From NCBI GenBank assembly GCA_946548085.1, contig CAMNPN010000010.1:1-64000 (forward strand): a stretch of DNA of 64,000 nt, in the 5' to 3' direction. This document shows, in pieces, positions 1 through 8,436 of this stretch. The position numbers and the translations under genes were made by a program. Source of the DNA: an uncultured Prevotella sp. GTDB taxonomy: Bacteria; Bacteroidota; Bacteroidia; Bacteroidales; Bacteroidaceae. Numbering within the stretch: the first letter of the stretch is position 1; each line of letters opens with the position of its first letter. The notes under the pieces were generated by a model, which was given only the letters and a program-made list of their open reading frames with translations, was not told the DNA's origin and did not search any database.

Positions 1-1
1 A

Positions 2-106
2 CAGTTTATAGATACTAATGAGGTGAAGGCAAACATCAAGAAGAATGCCGGGCAGTGGGAACTTTTCACTTATTACCTGGAAAGCAAGGGTAAACTGAAG
101 AAATAG
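2..106 (+). CDS. C-terminal end of an unidentified protein (left-truncated)
   Basis: An open frame enters from the left edge and ends at a TAG at 104-106. The visible 34 residues are hydrophilic and Lys-rich, ending in ESKGKLKK, and contain the aromatic stretch WELFTYYLE. No motif identifies a family. It points in the same direction as the radical SAM gene 72 bases downstream, so it may be the previous gene of that transcription unit, but a hairpin-forming inverted repeat lies between them. That the frame is coding is inferred only from its being open and from the plausible composition. Confidence 0.5.
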   Translation, partial: QFIDTNEVKANIKKNAGQWELFTYYLESKGKLKK

Positions 107-125
107 CCTTCCGCCCTGTGCAGTC

Positions 126-175
126 ATTCGTTGCAATTCTGGACTTTATAAGTAGAGAACAAAATTGCAACGAAT
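126..175. repeat. Perfect 13-bp inverted repeat before the radical SAM start
   Basis: ATTCGTTGCAATT at 126-138 is exactly complementary to AATTGCAACGAAT at 163-175, with a 24-base spacer. The right arm ends three bases before the ATG at 179. In RNA it would fold into a hairpin next to the start codon; in DNA it could be an operator. No T-tract follows, so it does not look like a terminator of the upstream gene. Confidence 0.7.
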
Positions 176-178
176 TGT

Positions 179-1297
179 ATGTATAGCATTTATGATTATG
201 CCTATAACGGGCTACTCTATCTGAACAACATCATGCGGCCACGCCACAAGCGTCTGTCGCAACTGATGATTTACTCGACAACCGCCTGCCAGTCACAATG
301 CAAGCACTGCAACATCTGGCAGAAAAAGGTGGAACATCTGTCACTCGAAGACATCAAGCGAATCATGCAGAGCAAGTGTATCACCAAACGGACAACAGTA
401 GGACTGGAGGGCGGCGAGTTCATTCTCCACCCACAGGCTGCGGCAATCATGGCGTGGTTCCGCGAACACCATCCTAACTACACGCTGCTATCTAACTGTC
501 TCGCGCCCCGTCGTGTTATAGATGCCGTCCGTCTCTATCGGCCCCGGCACCTATACGTCTCTCTCGACGGCGGGCGCGAAACTTATCAACGGATGCGTGG
601 CCGCGACGGCTACAAACGAGTGATTGAGGTAGTGGAAGCCCTCAAGGATGAAGTACCCCTGTCGCTGATGTTCTGCCTCTCGCCGTGGAACTCGTTCGAC
701 GACATGGTATTTGTCATTAATGTGGCCAAGCACTACGGTATTGATGTTCGAATTGGCATCTACGGAACGATGGCATACATGATGGCCTCACCCCCGGCCC
801 CTCTCCGATTGGAGAGGGGAGCAGATGCACTCAGGGCGGCAAATCAGCGGCAGTTCCATTTGCTCCCCTCTCCCCTTGGAGAGGGGCTGGGGGTGAGGCT
901 TTCACAGACTCAAGAGAATTTCGACTTTGTGGCACTCTACGACCAGTGGCGCAATGGGCATTTACGTTTGCGCTGCCAGAGCATCATGAGTTGCCTCGTG
1001 GTGCATAGCAATGGTGACGTGCCGCTCTGCCAGAATCTTGACGTGGTGTTGGGGAATATCCATGAGCAATCGCTCGACGATATTTTCAACGGCGCAACGG
1101 CCCGTCAGACGCAATGCCACTATTCCCGTCACTGCAACAATTGTTGGATTAACTTCCACCGTAAGTATGACATTATCCTCGTGCGTAACTTTGAACGATT
1201 GTTGCCCAAATGGCTCATCGAGAAGTTCTACGGCCCATATCAGTGGACGGCAGACCCAAAGCAGACCTATCGCAAACATCTAAACGCAATACAATGA
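179..1297 (+). CDS. Radical SAM protein with SPASM-like Cys-rich C terminus
   Basis: This 372-residue protein has the radical SAM signature Cys37-x3-Cys41-x2-Cys44, which binds the 4Fe-4S cluster that cleaves S-adenosylmethionine. Conserved-looking core segments include GLEGGEF and SLDGGRETY. The C-terminal third has further cysteines (LRCQSIMSC, PLCQN, CHYSRHCNNC) resembling a SPASM or twitch domain that would hold an auxiliary cluster. Residues about 203-240 are low-complexity and encoded by a palindromic element (786-898), so the ancestral protein was probably about 335 residues. The stop overlaps the next ATG by four bases (ATGA), implying translational coupling to the oxidoreductase. The substrate cannot be read from the sequence; sugar, peptide or lipid modification are all possible. 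Confidence 0.85.
   Translation: MYSIYDYAYNGLLYLNNIMRPRHKRLSQLMIYSTTACQSQCKHCNIWQKKVEHLSLEDIKRIMQSKCITKRTTVGLEGGEFILHPQAAAIMAWFREHHPNYTLLSNCLAPRRVIDAVRLYRPRHLYVSLDGGRETYQRMRGRDGYKRVIEVVEALKDEVPLSLMFCLSPWNSFDDMVFVINVAKHYGIDVRIGIYGTMAYMMASPPAPLRLERGADALRAANQRQFHLLPSPLGEGLGVRLSQTQENFDFVALYDQWRNGHLRLRCQSIMSCLVVHSNGDVPLCQNLDVVLGNIHEQSLDDIFNGATARQTQCHYSRHCNNCWINFHRKYDIILVRNFERLLPKWLIEKFYGPYQWTADPKQTYRKHLNAIQ
786..898. repeat. 113-bp double-hairpin palindrome inserted in frame in a gene
   Basis: The 42-base arms at 786-827 and 857-898 are inverted copies with only a few mismatches, separated by 29 bases. Each arm is itself a hairpin: CCCCTCTCC-4 nt-GGAGAGGGG at 797-818 and again at 866-887. The whole lies inside the radical SAM reading frame without breaking it and encodes Pro/Leu/Gly/Arg-rich sequence (SPPAPLRLERG ... 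PSPLGEGLGVR). The GC-rich arms look unlike the flanking gene. I recall similar CTCACCCCC-type palindromes between genes in other Bacteroidetes genomes, which I could not verify here. Confidence 0.85.
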
Positions 1298-2328
1298 TAC
1301 AAGAACTCATTAACCGATATAAACGGATGCGCACAGAGCGTTTTCTGCGCCAAGCGTACCAATATCAATATGCCTTCGTGGGCATGGGCCAGCACTCGCT
1401 GACCAACCTCTATCCTGTTCTTCACTATCTCGGTGTACCTCTGAAATATATCTGCGTCGCGTCAGAGCGAAAAGCCGGGCTGATAGAACGGAAGTTTCCT
1501 GACGTGAAAGCCACAACCTCGCTCGACGAGATTCTGCAGGATGAAGTCATCAAAGGCATTTTCGTCTCTGCCTCCCCATCGGCCCATTTCTCTCTTGCCT
1601 CGCAAATTCTCCGTGGTGGCAAGTCGCTCTTCATTGAGAAGCCACCCTGTCAGGCATTGGAAGAACTCGACACGCTCATTGATTTACAACGGATCCACGG
1701 CTCACCAGTCGCAATGGTTGGGTTACAGAAGCGTTATGCCCCTGCCGTGCAACTCCTGAAGCAGCGTCTTCGCAAAGCGCATCTCATCAGCTATGACCTA
1801 CATTACCTGACAGGAGCCTATCCTGAAGGAGATGCCTTGCTCGACCTTTACATCCATCCCCTCGACCTTGCCTGTCATCTATTCGGCCAGCCAGAAATTC
1901 TCACTTGCCGCAAAGTCGCCAAAGATTCTTTTATCCTCATGCTCCAGCATCCCCATATCGTCGGCACACTGGAGCTTTCTACTGCCTACACGTGGACTGC
2001 TGCGAAGGAATCACTGAAGGTCTGCACTCATTCTGGCATCTATCACCTCTCGCAAATGGAGGAGCTTACCTTTACACCAACTTCCTCCACCGCCTTTGGC
2101 ATCCCTGTGGAGAAACTGCATACCCATCATGAAACAAAAGAAATCCTCTGTCAGCGAAACAATTTTACACCGCTATTGGCGAGCAATCAAATATACTCAC
2201 AAGGCTATTTCAACGAAATGGAGGCCTTTGTCAATGCAGTGGAGGGTCGTAATCATACTATCGCAACGGACATGAGGGTAATCAGGGAAACATACCTGCT
2301 GATAAACGAAATACAAACAAATAAGTAA
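1294..2328 (+). CDS. Gfo/Idh/MocA-family oxidoreductase
   Basis: A 344-residue NAD(P)-dependent oxidoreductase-like protein. A Rossmann segment begins near residue 26 (YAFVGMGQHSLTNL), followed by the family's EKP motif at Glu115-Lys116-Pro117 (SLFIEKPPCQALEE) and a C-terminal substrate half containing LYIHPLDLACHLFG. About 25 basic and aromatic residues precede the Rossmann fold, more than usual. The frame extends upstream to 1210, but the ATG at 1294, overlapping the radical SAM stop (ATGA), is the natural start. Members oxidise or epimerise sugars, inositols or related compounds; the partner radical SAM gene suggests a two-step modification of one metabolite. That pathway link is inference. 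Confidence 0.8.
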   Translation: MIQELINRYKRMRTERFLRQAYQYQYAFVGMGQHSLTNLYPVLHYLGVPLKYICVASERKAGLIERKFPDVKATTSLDEILQDEVIKGIFVSASPSAHFSLASQILRGGKSLFIEKPPCQALEELDTLIDLQRIHGSPVAMVGLQKRYAPAVQLLKQRLRKAHLISYDLHYLTGAYPEGDALLDLYIHPLDLACHLFGQPEILTCRKVAKDSFILMLQHPHIVGTLELSTAYTWTAAKESLKVCTHSGIYHLSQMEELTFTPTSSTAFGIPVEKLHTHHETKEILCQRNNFTPLLASNQIYSQGYFNEMEAFVNAVEGRNHTIATDMRVIRETYLLINEIQTNK

Positions 2329-2380
2329 GGTGAGAGATTGTCGGGACGGCACTGGATTGCCCCTTGAAATTTCTGGCGCT

Positions 2381-2446
2381 ATCGTTTGAGTATAGCCGAA
2401 CGATCGTTTGAGTATAGGCGAACGATTGTTTGAGTATAGGCAAACG
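2381..2446. repeat. 22-bp tandem array, three units
   Basis: Three consecutive 22-base units (2381-2402, 2403-2424, 2425-2446) share ATCGTTTGAGTATAGGCGAA with two or three changes each. Unit junctions read CGATCG or CGATTG, so each unit begins and ends with complementary bases and could pair with its neighbours. There are no unique spacers between units, so it is not a CRISPR. It lies in the 384-base gap between the convergent oxidoreductase and htpG. Confidence 0.85.
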
Positions 2447-2540
2447 ATAGTAAGGATAGGGTAAAACCCCTGCGAAGATAAGCCTTTGACCCTATAAGGG
2501 GTATCTGCTTTCCCTGTAAGCAATGCCTCCCATCAACGTT

Positions 2541-2628
2541 AGGAGGCATCAGTAACAACCTAAAGAGCCATCAGCGACATTCAGAAGAGCCTTCAACAAC
2601 AACCTGAAGCCCCATCAGCGGTAACAAA
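2541..2628. repeat. Degenerate 22-bp tandem array, four units
   Basis: Four 22-base units (2541, 2563, 2585, 2607) share the pattern AAGAGCCATCAGC-AACA--C with many substitutions. The array follows a small hairpin (GCCTCC at 2525 with GGAGGC at 2542) and runs up to the terminator of htpG. The period equals that of the array 100 bases upstream, but the unit sequence is unrelated. Confidence 0.7.
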
Positions 2629-2630
2629 AT

Positions 2631-2662
2631 AAATCCCGAAATGCTTGCGCGTTTCGGGATTT
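2631..2662 (-). terminator. Intrinsic terminator after htpG
   Basis: AAATCCCGAAA (2631-2641) pairs with TTTCGGGATTT (2652-2662) around a 10-base loop. Read on the minus strand the 11-bp stem is followed by ATTTTGTT. It lies about 50 bases beyond the htpG stop and may also serve the convergent plus-strand gene. Confidence 0.8.
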
Positions 2663-2712
2663 ACTATATGGAATAAGTGAGAAATCACTTACCGGATGCC
2701 GGTAGGAGTGAC

Positions 2713-4767
2713 CTATTTGATGAGGTCTACGCTGCGCTTGAGGAACTTGTCGAGGGCTTCGCCCTTGAGCATGCCGTTCTGCAGCAGGGCCAGGTCGATG
2801 AGTTGGTGGACGATGGAGTTCGTCTTCGCGTAGTCGGCGATGACGGCCTGCTTCTTGTCCTTCTGCTCCTGCACGGCCTTCTCGGCCTCGGCCTTCTGGT
2901 CCTTGTCCTCCTGGGTCAGTTCGTCGTACTTCTTCTTGTCCTGGGCCTGGCGAATGGCAGCCAGGCGGGCCTCCTGGCCCTTGAGTTCGCTGACGATGGG
3001 CTTCAGGGCCTCGGCGGTGGCAGCCTCGCTGTCGTCGAGCACTCGCTTCACCAGCGGATGGTCTGAGTTGAGCACGATGTTGTACGAGTCGGGCATCTGG
3101 CCGTAGAAGCCCATGCCTGCCTGGAACTTGCTCATCTCCTTCATACGGCGCATGTACTCATTCTGCGTGATGATGACCGGACGGGCCTCGGCGCCGAGGG
3201 CATCGACCTGTACCATGAACTCTGCCTTGTCGATCTTGGGCATCTGGGTGCGGAAGACGGCTGACAGATTGTCAGTCTGCTCCTCCGTGAGGTTGTTCTT
3301 CGGGCCGTCGTCCTTCACGATCAGACGGTCGATGATGTCGGCATCGACGCGGGTGAAGTGGCTCTTCTCGAACTTCTGCTCCAGCGTCTGGATGGTGGGC
3401 ACGTCGAGTTGTCCGTCGAGTAGCAGCACCGAGTAGCCCTTGTCCTGGGCGGCCTTGATGTAGGAGTACTGCTCCTCCTTGTCGGTGGCGTAGAGGTAGA
3501 CGAGCTGGTCGTTCTTGTCCTTCTGCGAGGCCTCGATGAGGGTCTTGTACTCGTCGAAGGTGAAATACTTGCCCTCCGTGTCCTTCATCAGGGCGAAGTC
3601 CTTGGCGCGGTCGTAGAAGCCGTCTTCTGACAAAATGCCATAGTTGATGAAGAGTTTCAGGTCGTCCCACTTCTCCTCATACTCCTTGCGGTTCTCCTTG
3701 AAGATCGCGTTCAGGCGGTCGGCCACCTTCTTGGTGATGTAGGTGGAGATCTTCTTCACCTCGCGGTCGCTCTGGAGATAGGAGCGGCTGACGTTCAGGG
3801 GGATGTCGGGCGAGTCGATCACACCGTGGAGCAGGGTGAGGAACTCAGGCACGATGCCCTCCACCTGGTCGGTGACGAACACCTGGTTGCAGTAGAGCTG
3901 TATCTTGTTCTTCTGGAGTTCGATGTTCGACTTGATCTTCGGGAAGTAGAGGATACCCGTGAGGTTGAAGGGGTAGTCGACGTTGAGGTGTATCCAGAAC
4001 AGGGGCTCGTCGCTCATGGGGTAGAGGGTGCGGTAGAACGACTTGTAGTCCTCGTCCTTCAGCGTCGAAGGGGTCTTGGTCCACAGCGGCTCCACATTGT
4101 TTATAATATTATCCTCGTCGGTGTCCACCTGCTTGCCGTCCTTCCACTCGGTCTTCTTGCCGAAGGCCACGGGCACGGCCATGAACTTGCAGTACTTGTT
4201 GAGCAGGCCCTCGAGTTTGTACTTGTCGAGGAACTCCTTGCAGTCGTCGTCGATGTAGAGGATGATGTCTGAGCCTCGCTCTGCACGGTCGGCGTCGTCG
4301 ATCTCGTAGGCTGGTGAGCCGTCGCACGACCATTTCACGGCCTTGGCATCGTCGCGCCACGACTTTGTGATGATCTCCACCTTCTTCGACACCATGAACG
4401 AAGAGTAGAATCCGAGGCCGAAGTGGCCGATGATGTTGTTGGCATTGTCCTTGTACTTCTCCAGGAAGTCGGTGACGCCCGAGAAGGCTATCTGGTTGAT
4501 GTACTTGTCGATCTCCTCCTCGGTCATGCCGATGCCGTGGTCGCTGATGGTGATAGTGCCCTTGTCGGCATCGAAGTTGACGCGTACGGTCAGGTCGCCC
4601 AGCTCGCCCTTGAAGTCGCCCTTCTCCTGAAGGGTCTTGATCTTCTGGGTGGCGTCGACGGCGTTTGACACCATCTCGCGGAGGAATATCTCGTGGTCGC
4701 TATAGAGAAACTTTTTGATGACGGGGAAGATGTTCTCAGTTGTAACCCCGATGTTACCTTTTTGCAT
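2713..4767 (-). CDS. htpG: Chaperone HtpG (Hsp90)
   Basis: This 684-residue protein is full length for bacterial Hsp90. It starts with the N-terminal ATPase domain: FLREMVSNAVDA carries the catalytic Glu and the Asn that ligates Mg, followed by DHGIGMTEEEI and the glycine-rich lid motif GHFGLGFYSSFMV. The middle domain contains SRSYLQSDREVKKI, with the Arg-bearing loop typical of the family. The Lys- and Glu-rich segment around residues 600-640 belongs to the C-terminal dimerisation domain. There is no MEEVD tail, as expected for bacteria. It folds stress-damaged proteins in the cytoplasm. It lies downstream of rpsA on the same strand but is separated by a terminator, so it probably has its own promoter, which I could not place firmly. 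Confidence 0.97.
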   Translation of the reverse strand: MQKGNIGVTTENIFPVIKKFLYSDHEIFLREMVSNAVDATQKIKTLQEKGDFKGELGDLTVRVNFDADKGTITISDHGIGMTEEEIDKYINQIAFSGVTDFLEKYKDNANNIIGHFGLGFYSSFMVSKKVEIITKSWRDDAKAVKWSCDGSPAYEIDDADRAERGSDIILYIDDDCKEFLDKYKLEGLLNKYCKFMAVPVAFGKKTEWKDGKQVDTDEDNIINNVEPLWTKTPSTLKDEDYKSFYRTLYPMSDEPLFWIHLNVDYPFNLTGILYFPKIKSNIELQKNKIQLYCNQVFVTDQVEGIVPEFLTLLHGVIDSPDIPLNVSRSYLQSDREVKKISTYITKKVADRLNAIFKENRKEYEEKWDDLKLFINYGILSEDGFYDRAKDFALMKDTEGKYFTFDEYKTLIEASQKDKNDQLVYLYATDKEEQYSYIKAAQDKGYSVLLLDGQLDVPTIQTLEQKFEKSHFTRVDADIIDRLIVKDDGPKNNLTEEQTDNLSAVFRTQMPKIDKAEFMVQVDALGAEARPVIITQNEYMRRMKEMSKFQAGMGFYGQMPDSYNIVLNSDHPLVKRVLDDSEAATAEALKPIVSELKGQEARLAAIRQAQDKKKYDELTQEDKDQKAEAEKAVQEQKDKKQAVIADYAKTNSIVHQLIDLALLQNGMLKGEALDKFLKRSVDLIK

Positions 4768-4820
4768 ATCTTTCTTGTCTGATTACTGATTTACGACAAC
4801 AGCATTGCAAAAAGTGTGCC

Positions 4821-4859
4821 AAAAAAGAAAGCCTCCCTTCACATGACCTGAAAGGAGGC
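4821..4859 (-). terminator. Intrinsic terminator after rpsA
   Basis: On the minus strand GCCTCCTTTCA pairs with TGTGAAGGGAGGC around a short loop (4831-4859) and is followed by TTTCTTTTTT (4821-4830). It lies 20 bases after the rpsA stop. Confidence 0.8.
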
Positions 4860-4879
4860 CATCCGTATGGATAATAATA

Positions 4880-6673
4880 TTACTTCTTCTTGCTTTCGCC
4901 TTCCTCGAGCTGAGCCTTCAGCTGAGCCAGAGCGTCGATGTCACCCAGCGTGGTGCTGGCTGCGACATTCTCAATCTTCGGCGTGTCGTCCTTCTTGGCA
5001 GCGCGGGTCTTCTTGGCAGCGGCCTTCTTCTCCTCACGCTGGGGATCCTCGAAGGTGCGGCTGTGAGAGAGGATGATGCGCTTGCTGTCCTTGTTGAACT
5101 CAATCACCTTGAAGGGCAGGGTCTCGCCGTTGGCGGCCTGACTGCCGTCTTCCTTCACCAGGTGCTTCGGTGTAGCGAAGCCCTCAACGTTCTCCTCGAG
5201 CTGGACAACGGCGCCCTTCTCGAGCAGTTCGATGATCTTACCCTCGTGGATAGAACCAACGGTGTACTTCTCCTCGAAGGCATCCCAGGGATTGTCCTCC
5301 AGCTGCTTGTGGCCGAGGCTGAGGCGACGGTTCTCCTTGTCGATGTCGAGCACGATCACCTCGATGGGCTCGCCAACCTTTGTGAACTCTGAGGGGTGCT
5401 TCACCTTCTTCGTCCAAGACAGGTCGCTGATGTGGATCAGACCGTCGACACCCTCCTCCAGCTCTACGAATACACCGAAGTTGGTGAAGTTGCGAACCTT
5501 TGCAGTGTGCTTAGAGCCAACGGGATACTTGTTCTCGATAGACTCCCAGGGATCCTCACGCAGCTGCTTGATGCCGAGTGACATCTTGCGCTCGTCGCGG
5601 TCGAGGGTCAGGATAACGGCCTCTACGTCGTCGCCCACCTTCAGGAAGTCCTGAGCGCTGCGCAGGTGCTGGCTCCAAGACATCTCGCTGACGTGGATGA
5701 GTCCCTCCACGCCGGGCTGGATCTCTACGAATGCACCGTAGTCGGCAATCACGACTACCTTGCCCTTCACGTGGTCGCCCACCTTGAGATCCTGATCCAG
5801 TGCATCCCAAGGATGCGGTGTGAGCTGCTTCAGACCCAGGGCGATGCGGCGCTTCTCGTCGTCGAAGTCGAGGATAACGACGTTGATCTTCTGGTCGAGT
5901 TCCACCACCTTGTGGGGATCGTCGACACGGCCCCAAGAGAGGTCGGTGATATGAATCAGTCCGTCTACACCGCCGAGGTCTACGAACACGCCGTAGTTCG
6001 TGATATTCTTCACGGTACCCTCGAGGATCTGGCCCTTCTCCAGGCGACCGATGATCTCCTTCTTCTGGGCTTCCAGCTCCTGCTCGATGAGTGCCTTGTG
6101 AGAAACGACTACATTGCGGAACTCCTGGTTGATCTTGACCACCTTGAACTCCATCGTCTTGCCAACGAACTGGTCGTAGTCGCGTATGGGATGAACGTCG
6201 ATCTGTGAGCCGGGGAGGAATGCCTCGATGCCGAACACGTCGACAATCATGCCGCCCTTGGTGCGGCACTTGATGTAACCCTGGATGATCTGATCCTGCT
6301 CGAGGGCTGCATTAACCTCATCCCAAGACTTGCTCAGGCGGGCCTTCTTGTGAGAAAGGATCAGCTGACCCTTCTTGTCCTCAGCATTCTCTACATACAC
6401 TTCCACCTTGTCGCCGATCTTCAGGTCGGGGTTGTAGCGGAACTCTGATGCGGGGATGATACCATCGCTCTTGTAGCCGATGTTCACCACCACCTCTTTC
6501 TTGTCGAGAGAGATCACGGTACCTTCCACCACCTGATGGTCAGCTACCTTGTTGAGGGTTTCGTCGTACGCCTTGTCAAGCTCTTCCTTGCTGACACCGG
6601 CGGGCGTGCCATTCTCAAACTCGTCCCAGTTGAAGTCGTCGAGCGGCTTTACGTTCTTTGTTAAATCTGACAT
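4880..6673 (-). CDS. rpsA: 30S ribosomal protein S1
   Basis: A 597-residue protein built from six consecutive S1/OB RNA-binding repeats, beginning near residues 47, 125, 215, 300, 387 and 472. The repeats closest to consensus read NYGVFVDLGGVDGLIHITDLSW and similar. After them comes a Lys/Ala-rich tail (KKAAAKKTRAAKK) and an acidic end (EEGESKKK). S1 binds mRNA on the small subunit; because Bacteroidetes mRNAs generally lack strong Shine-Dalgarno sequences, it may matter more for initiation here. The promoter at 6817-6825 would give a leader of about 140 bases, long enough for autoregulation as known for rpsA elsewhere. The start is the only ATG consistent with the first repeat. Confidence 0.96.
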   Translation of the reverse strand: MSDLTKNVKPLDDFNWDEFENGTPAGVSKEELDKAYDETLNKVADHQVVEGTVISLDKKEVVVNIGYKSDGIIPASEFRYNPDLKIGDKVEVYVENAEDKKGQLILSHKKARLSKSWDEVNAALEQDQIIQGYIKCRTKGGMIVDVFGIEAFLPGSQIDVHPIRDYDQFVGKTMEFKVVKINQEFRNVVVSHKALIEQELEAQKKEIIGRLEKGQILEGTVKNITNYGVFVDLGGVDGLIHITDLSWGRVDDPHKVVELDQKINVVILDFDDEKRRIALGLKQLTPHPWDALDQDLKVGDHVKGKVVVIADYGAFVEIQPGVEGLIHVSEMSWSQHLRSAQDFLKVGDDVEAVILTLDRDERKMSLGIKQLREDPWESIENKYPVGSKHTAKVRNFTNFGVFVELEEGVDGLIHISDLSWTKKVKHPSEFTKVGEPIEVIVLDIDKENRRLSLGHKQLEDNPWDAFEEKYTVGSIHEGKIIELLEKGAVVQLEENVEGFATPKHLVKEDGSQAANGETLPFKVIEFNKDSKRIILSHSRTFEDPQREEKKAAAKKTRAAKKDDTPKIENVAASTTLGDIDALAQLKAQLEEGESKKK

Positions 6674-6816
6674 AATTAAAAATACTTGTTGCCCCTCGTT
6701 GTTTGTCGGGGCGAGGCCTGAACAGACGTTTACCAGACCATCTTTTAAAGGGTTAATGTATGATAGGAGCGGCGCCTGTTCCGGCCCCTATTTCCCCTTA
6801 TGGGGACAAAGTGGCT

Positions 6817-6825
6817 GCAAAGGTA
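6817..6825 (-). promoter_or_regulatory. rpsA promoter -7 element
   Basis: On the minus strand TACCTTTGC matches the Bacteroidetes -7 consensus TAnnTTTG. Transcription would start near 6814 and leave a 5' leader of about 140 bases. That leader contains CCCC-ATAA-GGGG and, just before the start codon, GCCCC...GGGGC. No clear TTTG -33 element is visible, because the expected position is occupied by heptad repeats. Confidence 0.65.
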
Positions 6826-6836
6826 ATGATTTTTTT

Positions 6837-7034
6837 GTTTACAGTTTACGGTTTACAGTTTACAGATGATTGCTTTTATGAATATTTAACTAAATCATAA
6901 CGTTTCCCCCTTTAACTTAAAAAGCAGACCTCCCATAGAAAGTCTGCTTTTGACATTTTATTTGCATTCACGCTGCCTACAGTCTAATCATCTGTAAACT
7001 GTAAACTGTAAACCGTAAACTGTAAACTGTAAAC
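6837..7034. repeat. Inverted pair of 7-bp arrays flanking the gdhA terminator
   Basis: The left arm (6837-6865) is four heptads of GTTTACA/GTTTACG plus one base. The right arm (6992-7034) is six heptads in inverted orientation. The four left heptads match heptads 2-5 of the inverted right arm exactly, giving a stem of about 28 bp. Both arms border the core with ATGATT (left, from 6866) and its complement AATCAT (right, to 6991). The 126-base core contains the gdhA terminator and an AT-rich stretch, TTTATGAATATTTAACTAAA. The 364-base gap between rpsA and gdhA holds only this element, the terminator and the rpsA leader. Confidence 0.85.
6920..6951 (-). terminator. Intrinsic terminator after gdhA
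   Basis: AAAAGCAGAC (6920-6929) pairs with GTCTGCTTTT (6942-6951). On the minus strand the 10-bp stem runs into TTTTTAAG. It lies within the core of the heptad-array element. Confidence 0.8.
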
Positions 7035-7037
7035 CAA

Positions 7038-8375
7038 TTATACGATTCCCTGAGCCATCATGGCCTTGGCCACCTTCATGAATCCGGCCACGTTGGCACC
7101 CTTCACGTAGTTGATGTAGCCATCCTTCTCAGTACCGTACTTCACGCAGTTCTCGTGAATGTCGTTCATGATGCGCTTCAGGTAGTTGTCAACCTCCTCG
7201 GCTGTCCAGCTCAGGCGCTCAGAGTTCTGCGACATCTCAAGACCAGATACCGACACACCACCGGCGTTGCTGGCCTTACCAGGAGAGTAGAGGATCTTGG
7301 CATCCTGGAAGATCTTGATAGCCTCAGGCAGCGAAGGCATGTTGGCACCCTCGGCAACGGCGATGATGCCGTTGTTCACCAATGCCTGGGCCTCGTCACC
7401 ATTGATCTCGTTCTGAGTAGCGCAGGGCAGGGCGATGTCGGCCTTCTCATACCAGGGGCGCTTGCCCTCGTGGTAGACGGCTGTGGGATACTCCTCAACA
7501 TACTCCTTGATACGTCCGCGCTCCACGTTCTTCAGCTCCATGATGTAGTCGAGCTTGGCGCGATCGATACCATCGGGATCATAGATATAACCGTCTGAGT
7601 CAGACATGGTCATGGGGATGGCACCCAGCTGCAGGCACTTCTCGGCAGCATACTGAGCCACGTTACCAGCACCAGAGATCAGCACCTTCTTGCCCTTGAT
7701 GTCGATATTGCGGGTAGCCAGCATAGAGGTCAGGAAGTAAACGGTACCATAACCGGTAGCCTCAGGACGGATCAGCGAACCGCCGAAGGGGATACCCTTA
7801 CCAGTGAGCACGCCCTGGAACTGGTGGGTGAGCTTCTTGTACTGTCCGAACAGATAACCTACCTCGCGGCCACCTACGCCGATGTCACCAGCGGGCACGT
7901 CCTCATCGGGACCAATCACGCGATACAGTTCGTTCATGAATGCCTGGCAGAAACGCATCACCTCAGCGTCGCTCTTACCACGGGGAGAGAAGTCAGAACC
8001 ACCCTTGGCACCACCCATCGGCAGTGTAGTCAGTGAGTTCTTGAAGGTCTGCTCAAAGGCGAGGAACTTCAGGATACCCAGGTTCACGCTCTTGTGATAG
8101 CGAAGACCGCCTTTGTACGGGCCAATGGCGTTGTTGTGCTGAATACGGTAGCCCATGTTGGTCTGCACATTACCCTTGTCGTCGACCCAGGTGATGCGGA
8201 ACTCGCACACTCTGTCGGGGATGCAAAGGCGCTCGATGAGGTTGGCCTTCTCAAACTCAGGGTGCTTGTTGTACTCTTCTTCGATGGTGGGAAGAACTTG
8301 ACTGACGGCCTGGATGTACTCCGGCTCGTTGGGGAAGCGTTGCTTCAGCTGTTCTACAACTTGTGCTGCATTCAT
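7038..8375 (-). CDS. gdhA: NADP-type glutamate dehydrogenase
   Basis: This 445-residue protein has the length and motifs of hexameric glutamate dehydrogenase, which interconverts 2-oxoglutarate plus ammonium and glutamate. The substrate domain carries GPYKGGLRYHKSVNLG and PMGGAKGGSDF, whose lysines bind substrate and act in catalysis. The Rossmann domain has SGAGNVAQYAAEK. The length and overall type resemble the biosynthetic NADPH enzyme, but cofactor choice is inferred from the family. The gene stands alone between its own promoter (8437-8468) and terminator (6920-6951). Its last codons directly adjoin the right arm of a heptad array. Confidence 0.96.
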   Translation of the reverse strand: MNAAQVVEQLKQRFPNEPEYIQAVSQVLPTIEEEYNKHPEFEKANLIERLCIPDRVCEFRITWVDDKGNVQTNMGYRIQHNNAIGPYKGGLRYHKSVNLGILKFLAFEQTFKNSLTTLPMGGAKGGSDFSPRGKSDAEVMRFCQAFMNELYRVIGPDEDVPAGDIGVGGREVGYLFGQYKKLTHQFQGVLTGKGIPFGGSLIRPEATGYGTVYFLTSMLATRNIDIKGKKVLISGAGNVAQYAAEKCLQLGAIPMTMSDSDGYIYDPDGIDRAKLDYIMELKNVERGRIKEYVEEYPTAVYHEGKRPWYEKADIALPCATQNEINGDEAQALVNNGIIAVAEGANMPSLPEAIKIFQDAKILYSPGKASNAGGVSVSGLEMSQNSERLSWTAEEVDNYLKRIMNDIHENCVKYGTEKDGYINYVKGANVAGFMKVAKAMMAQGIV

Positions 8376-8436
8376 AATCTTTTGTCTTTTAGTGTTTGTT
8401 ATACTGAATGATTTATTTGCTTGTTGTTTGCGGTTG

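Noticed and set aside
786..898. Insertion sequence or MITE with transposase ends
   Set aside because: There is no transposase and no clear target duplication; it is kept as a palindromic repeat only.
2197..2523. 108-residue minus-strand ORF
   Set aside because: It reads across the 22-bp array and the end of the oxidoreductase; its repeats simply mirror the array.
2381..2628. Possible CRISPR array
   Set aside because: The 22-base units abut directly, with no unique spacers and no cas genes; the same holds for the arrays at 20.5, 31.6 and 46.6 kb.
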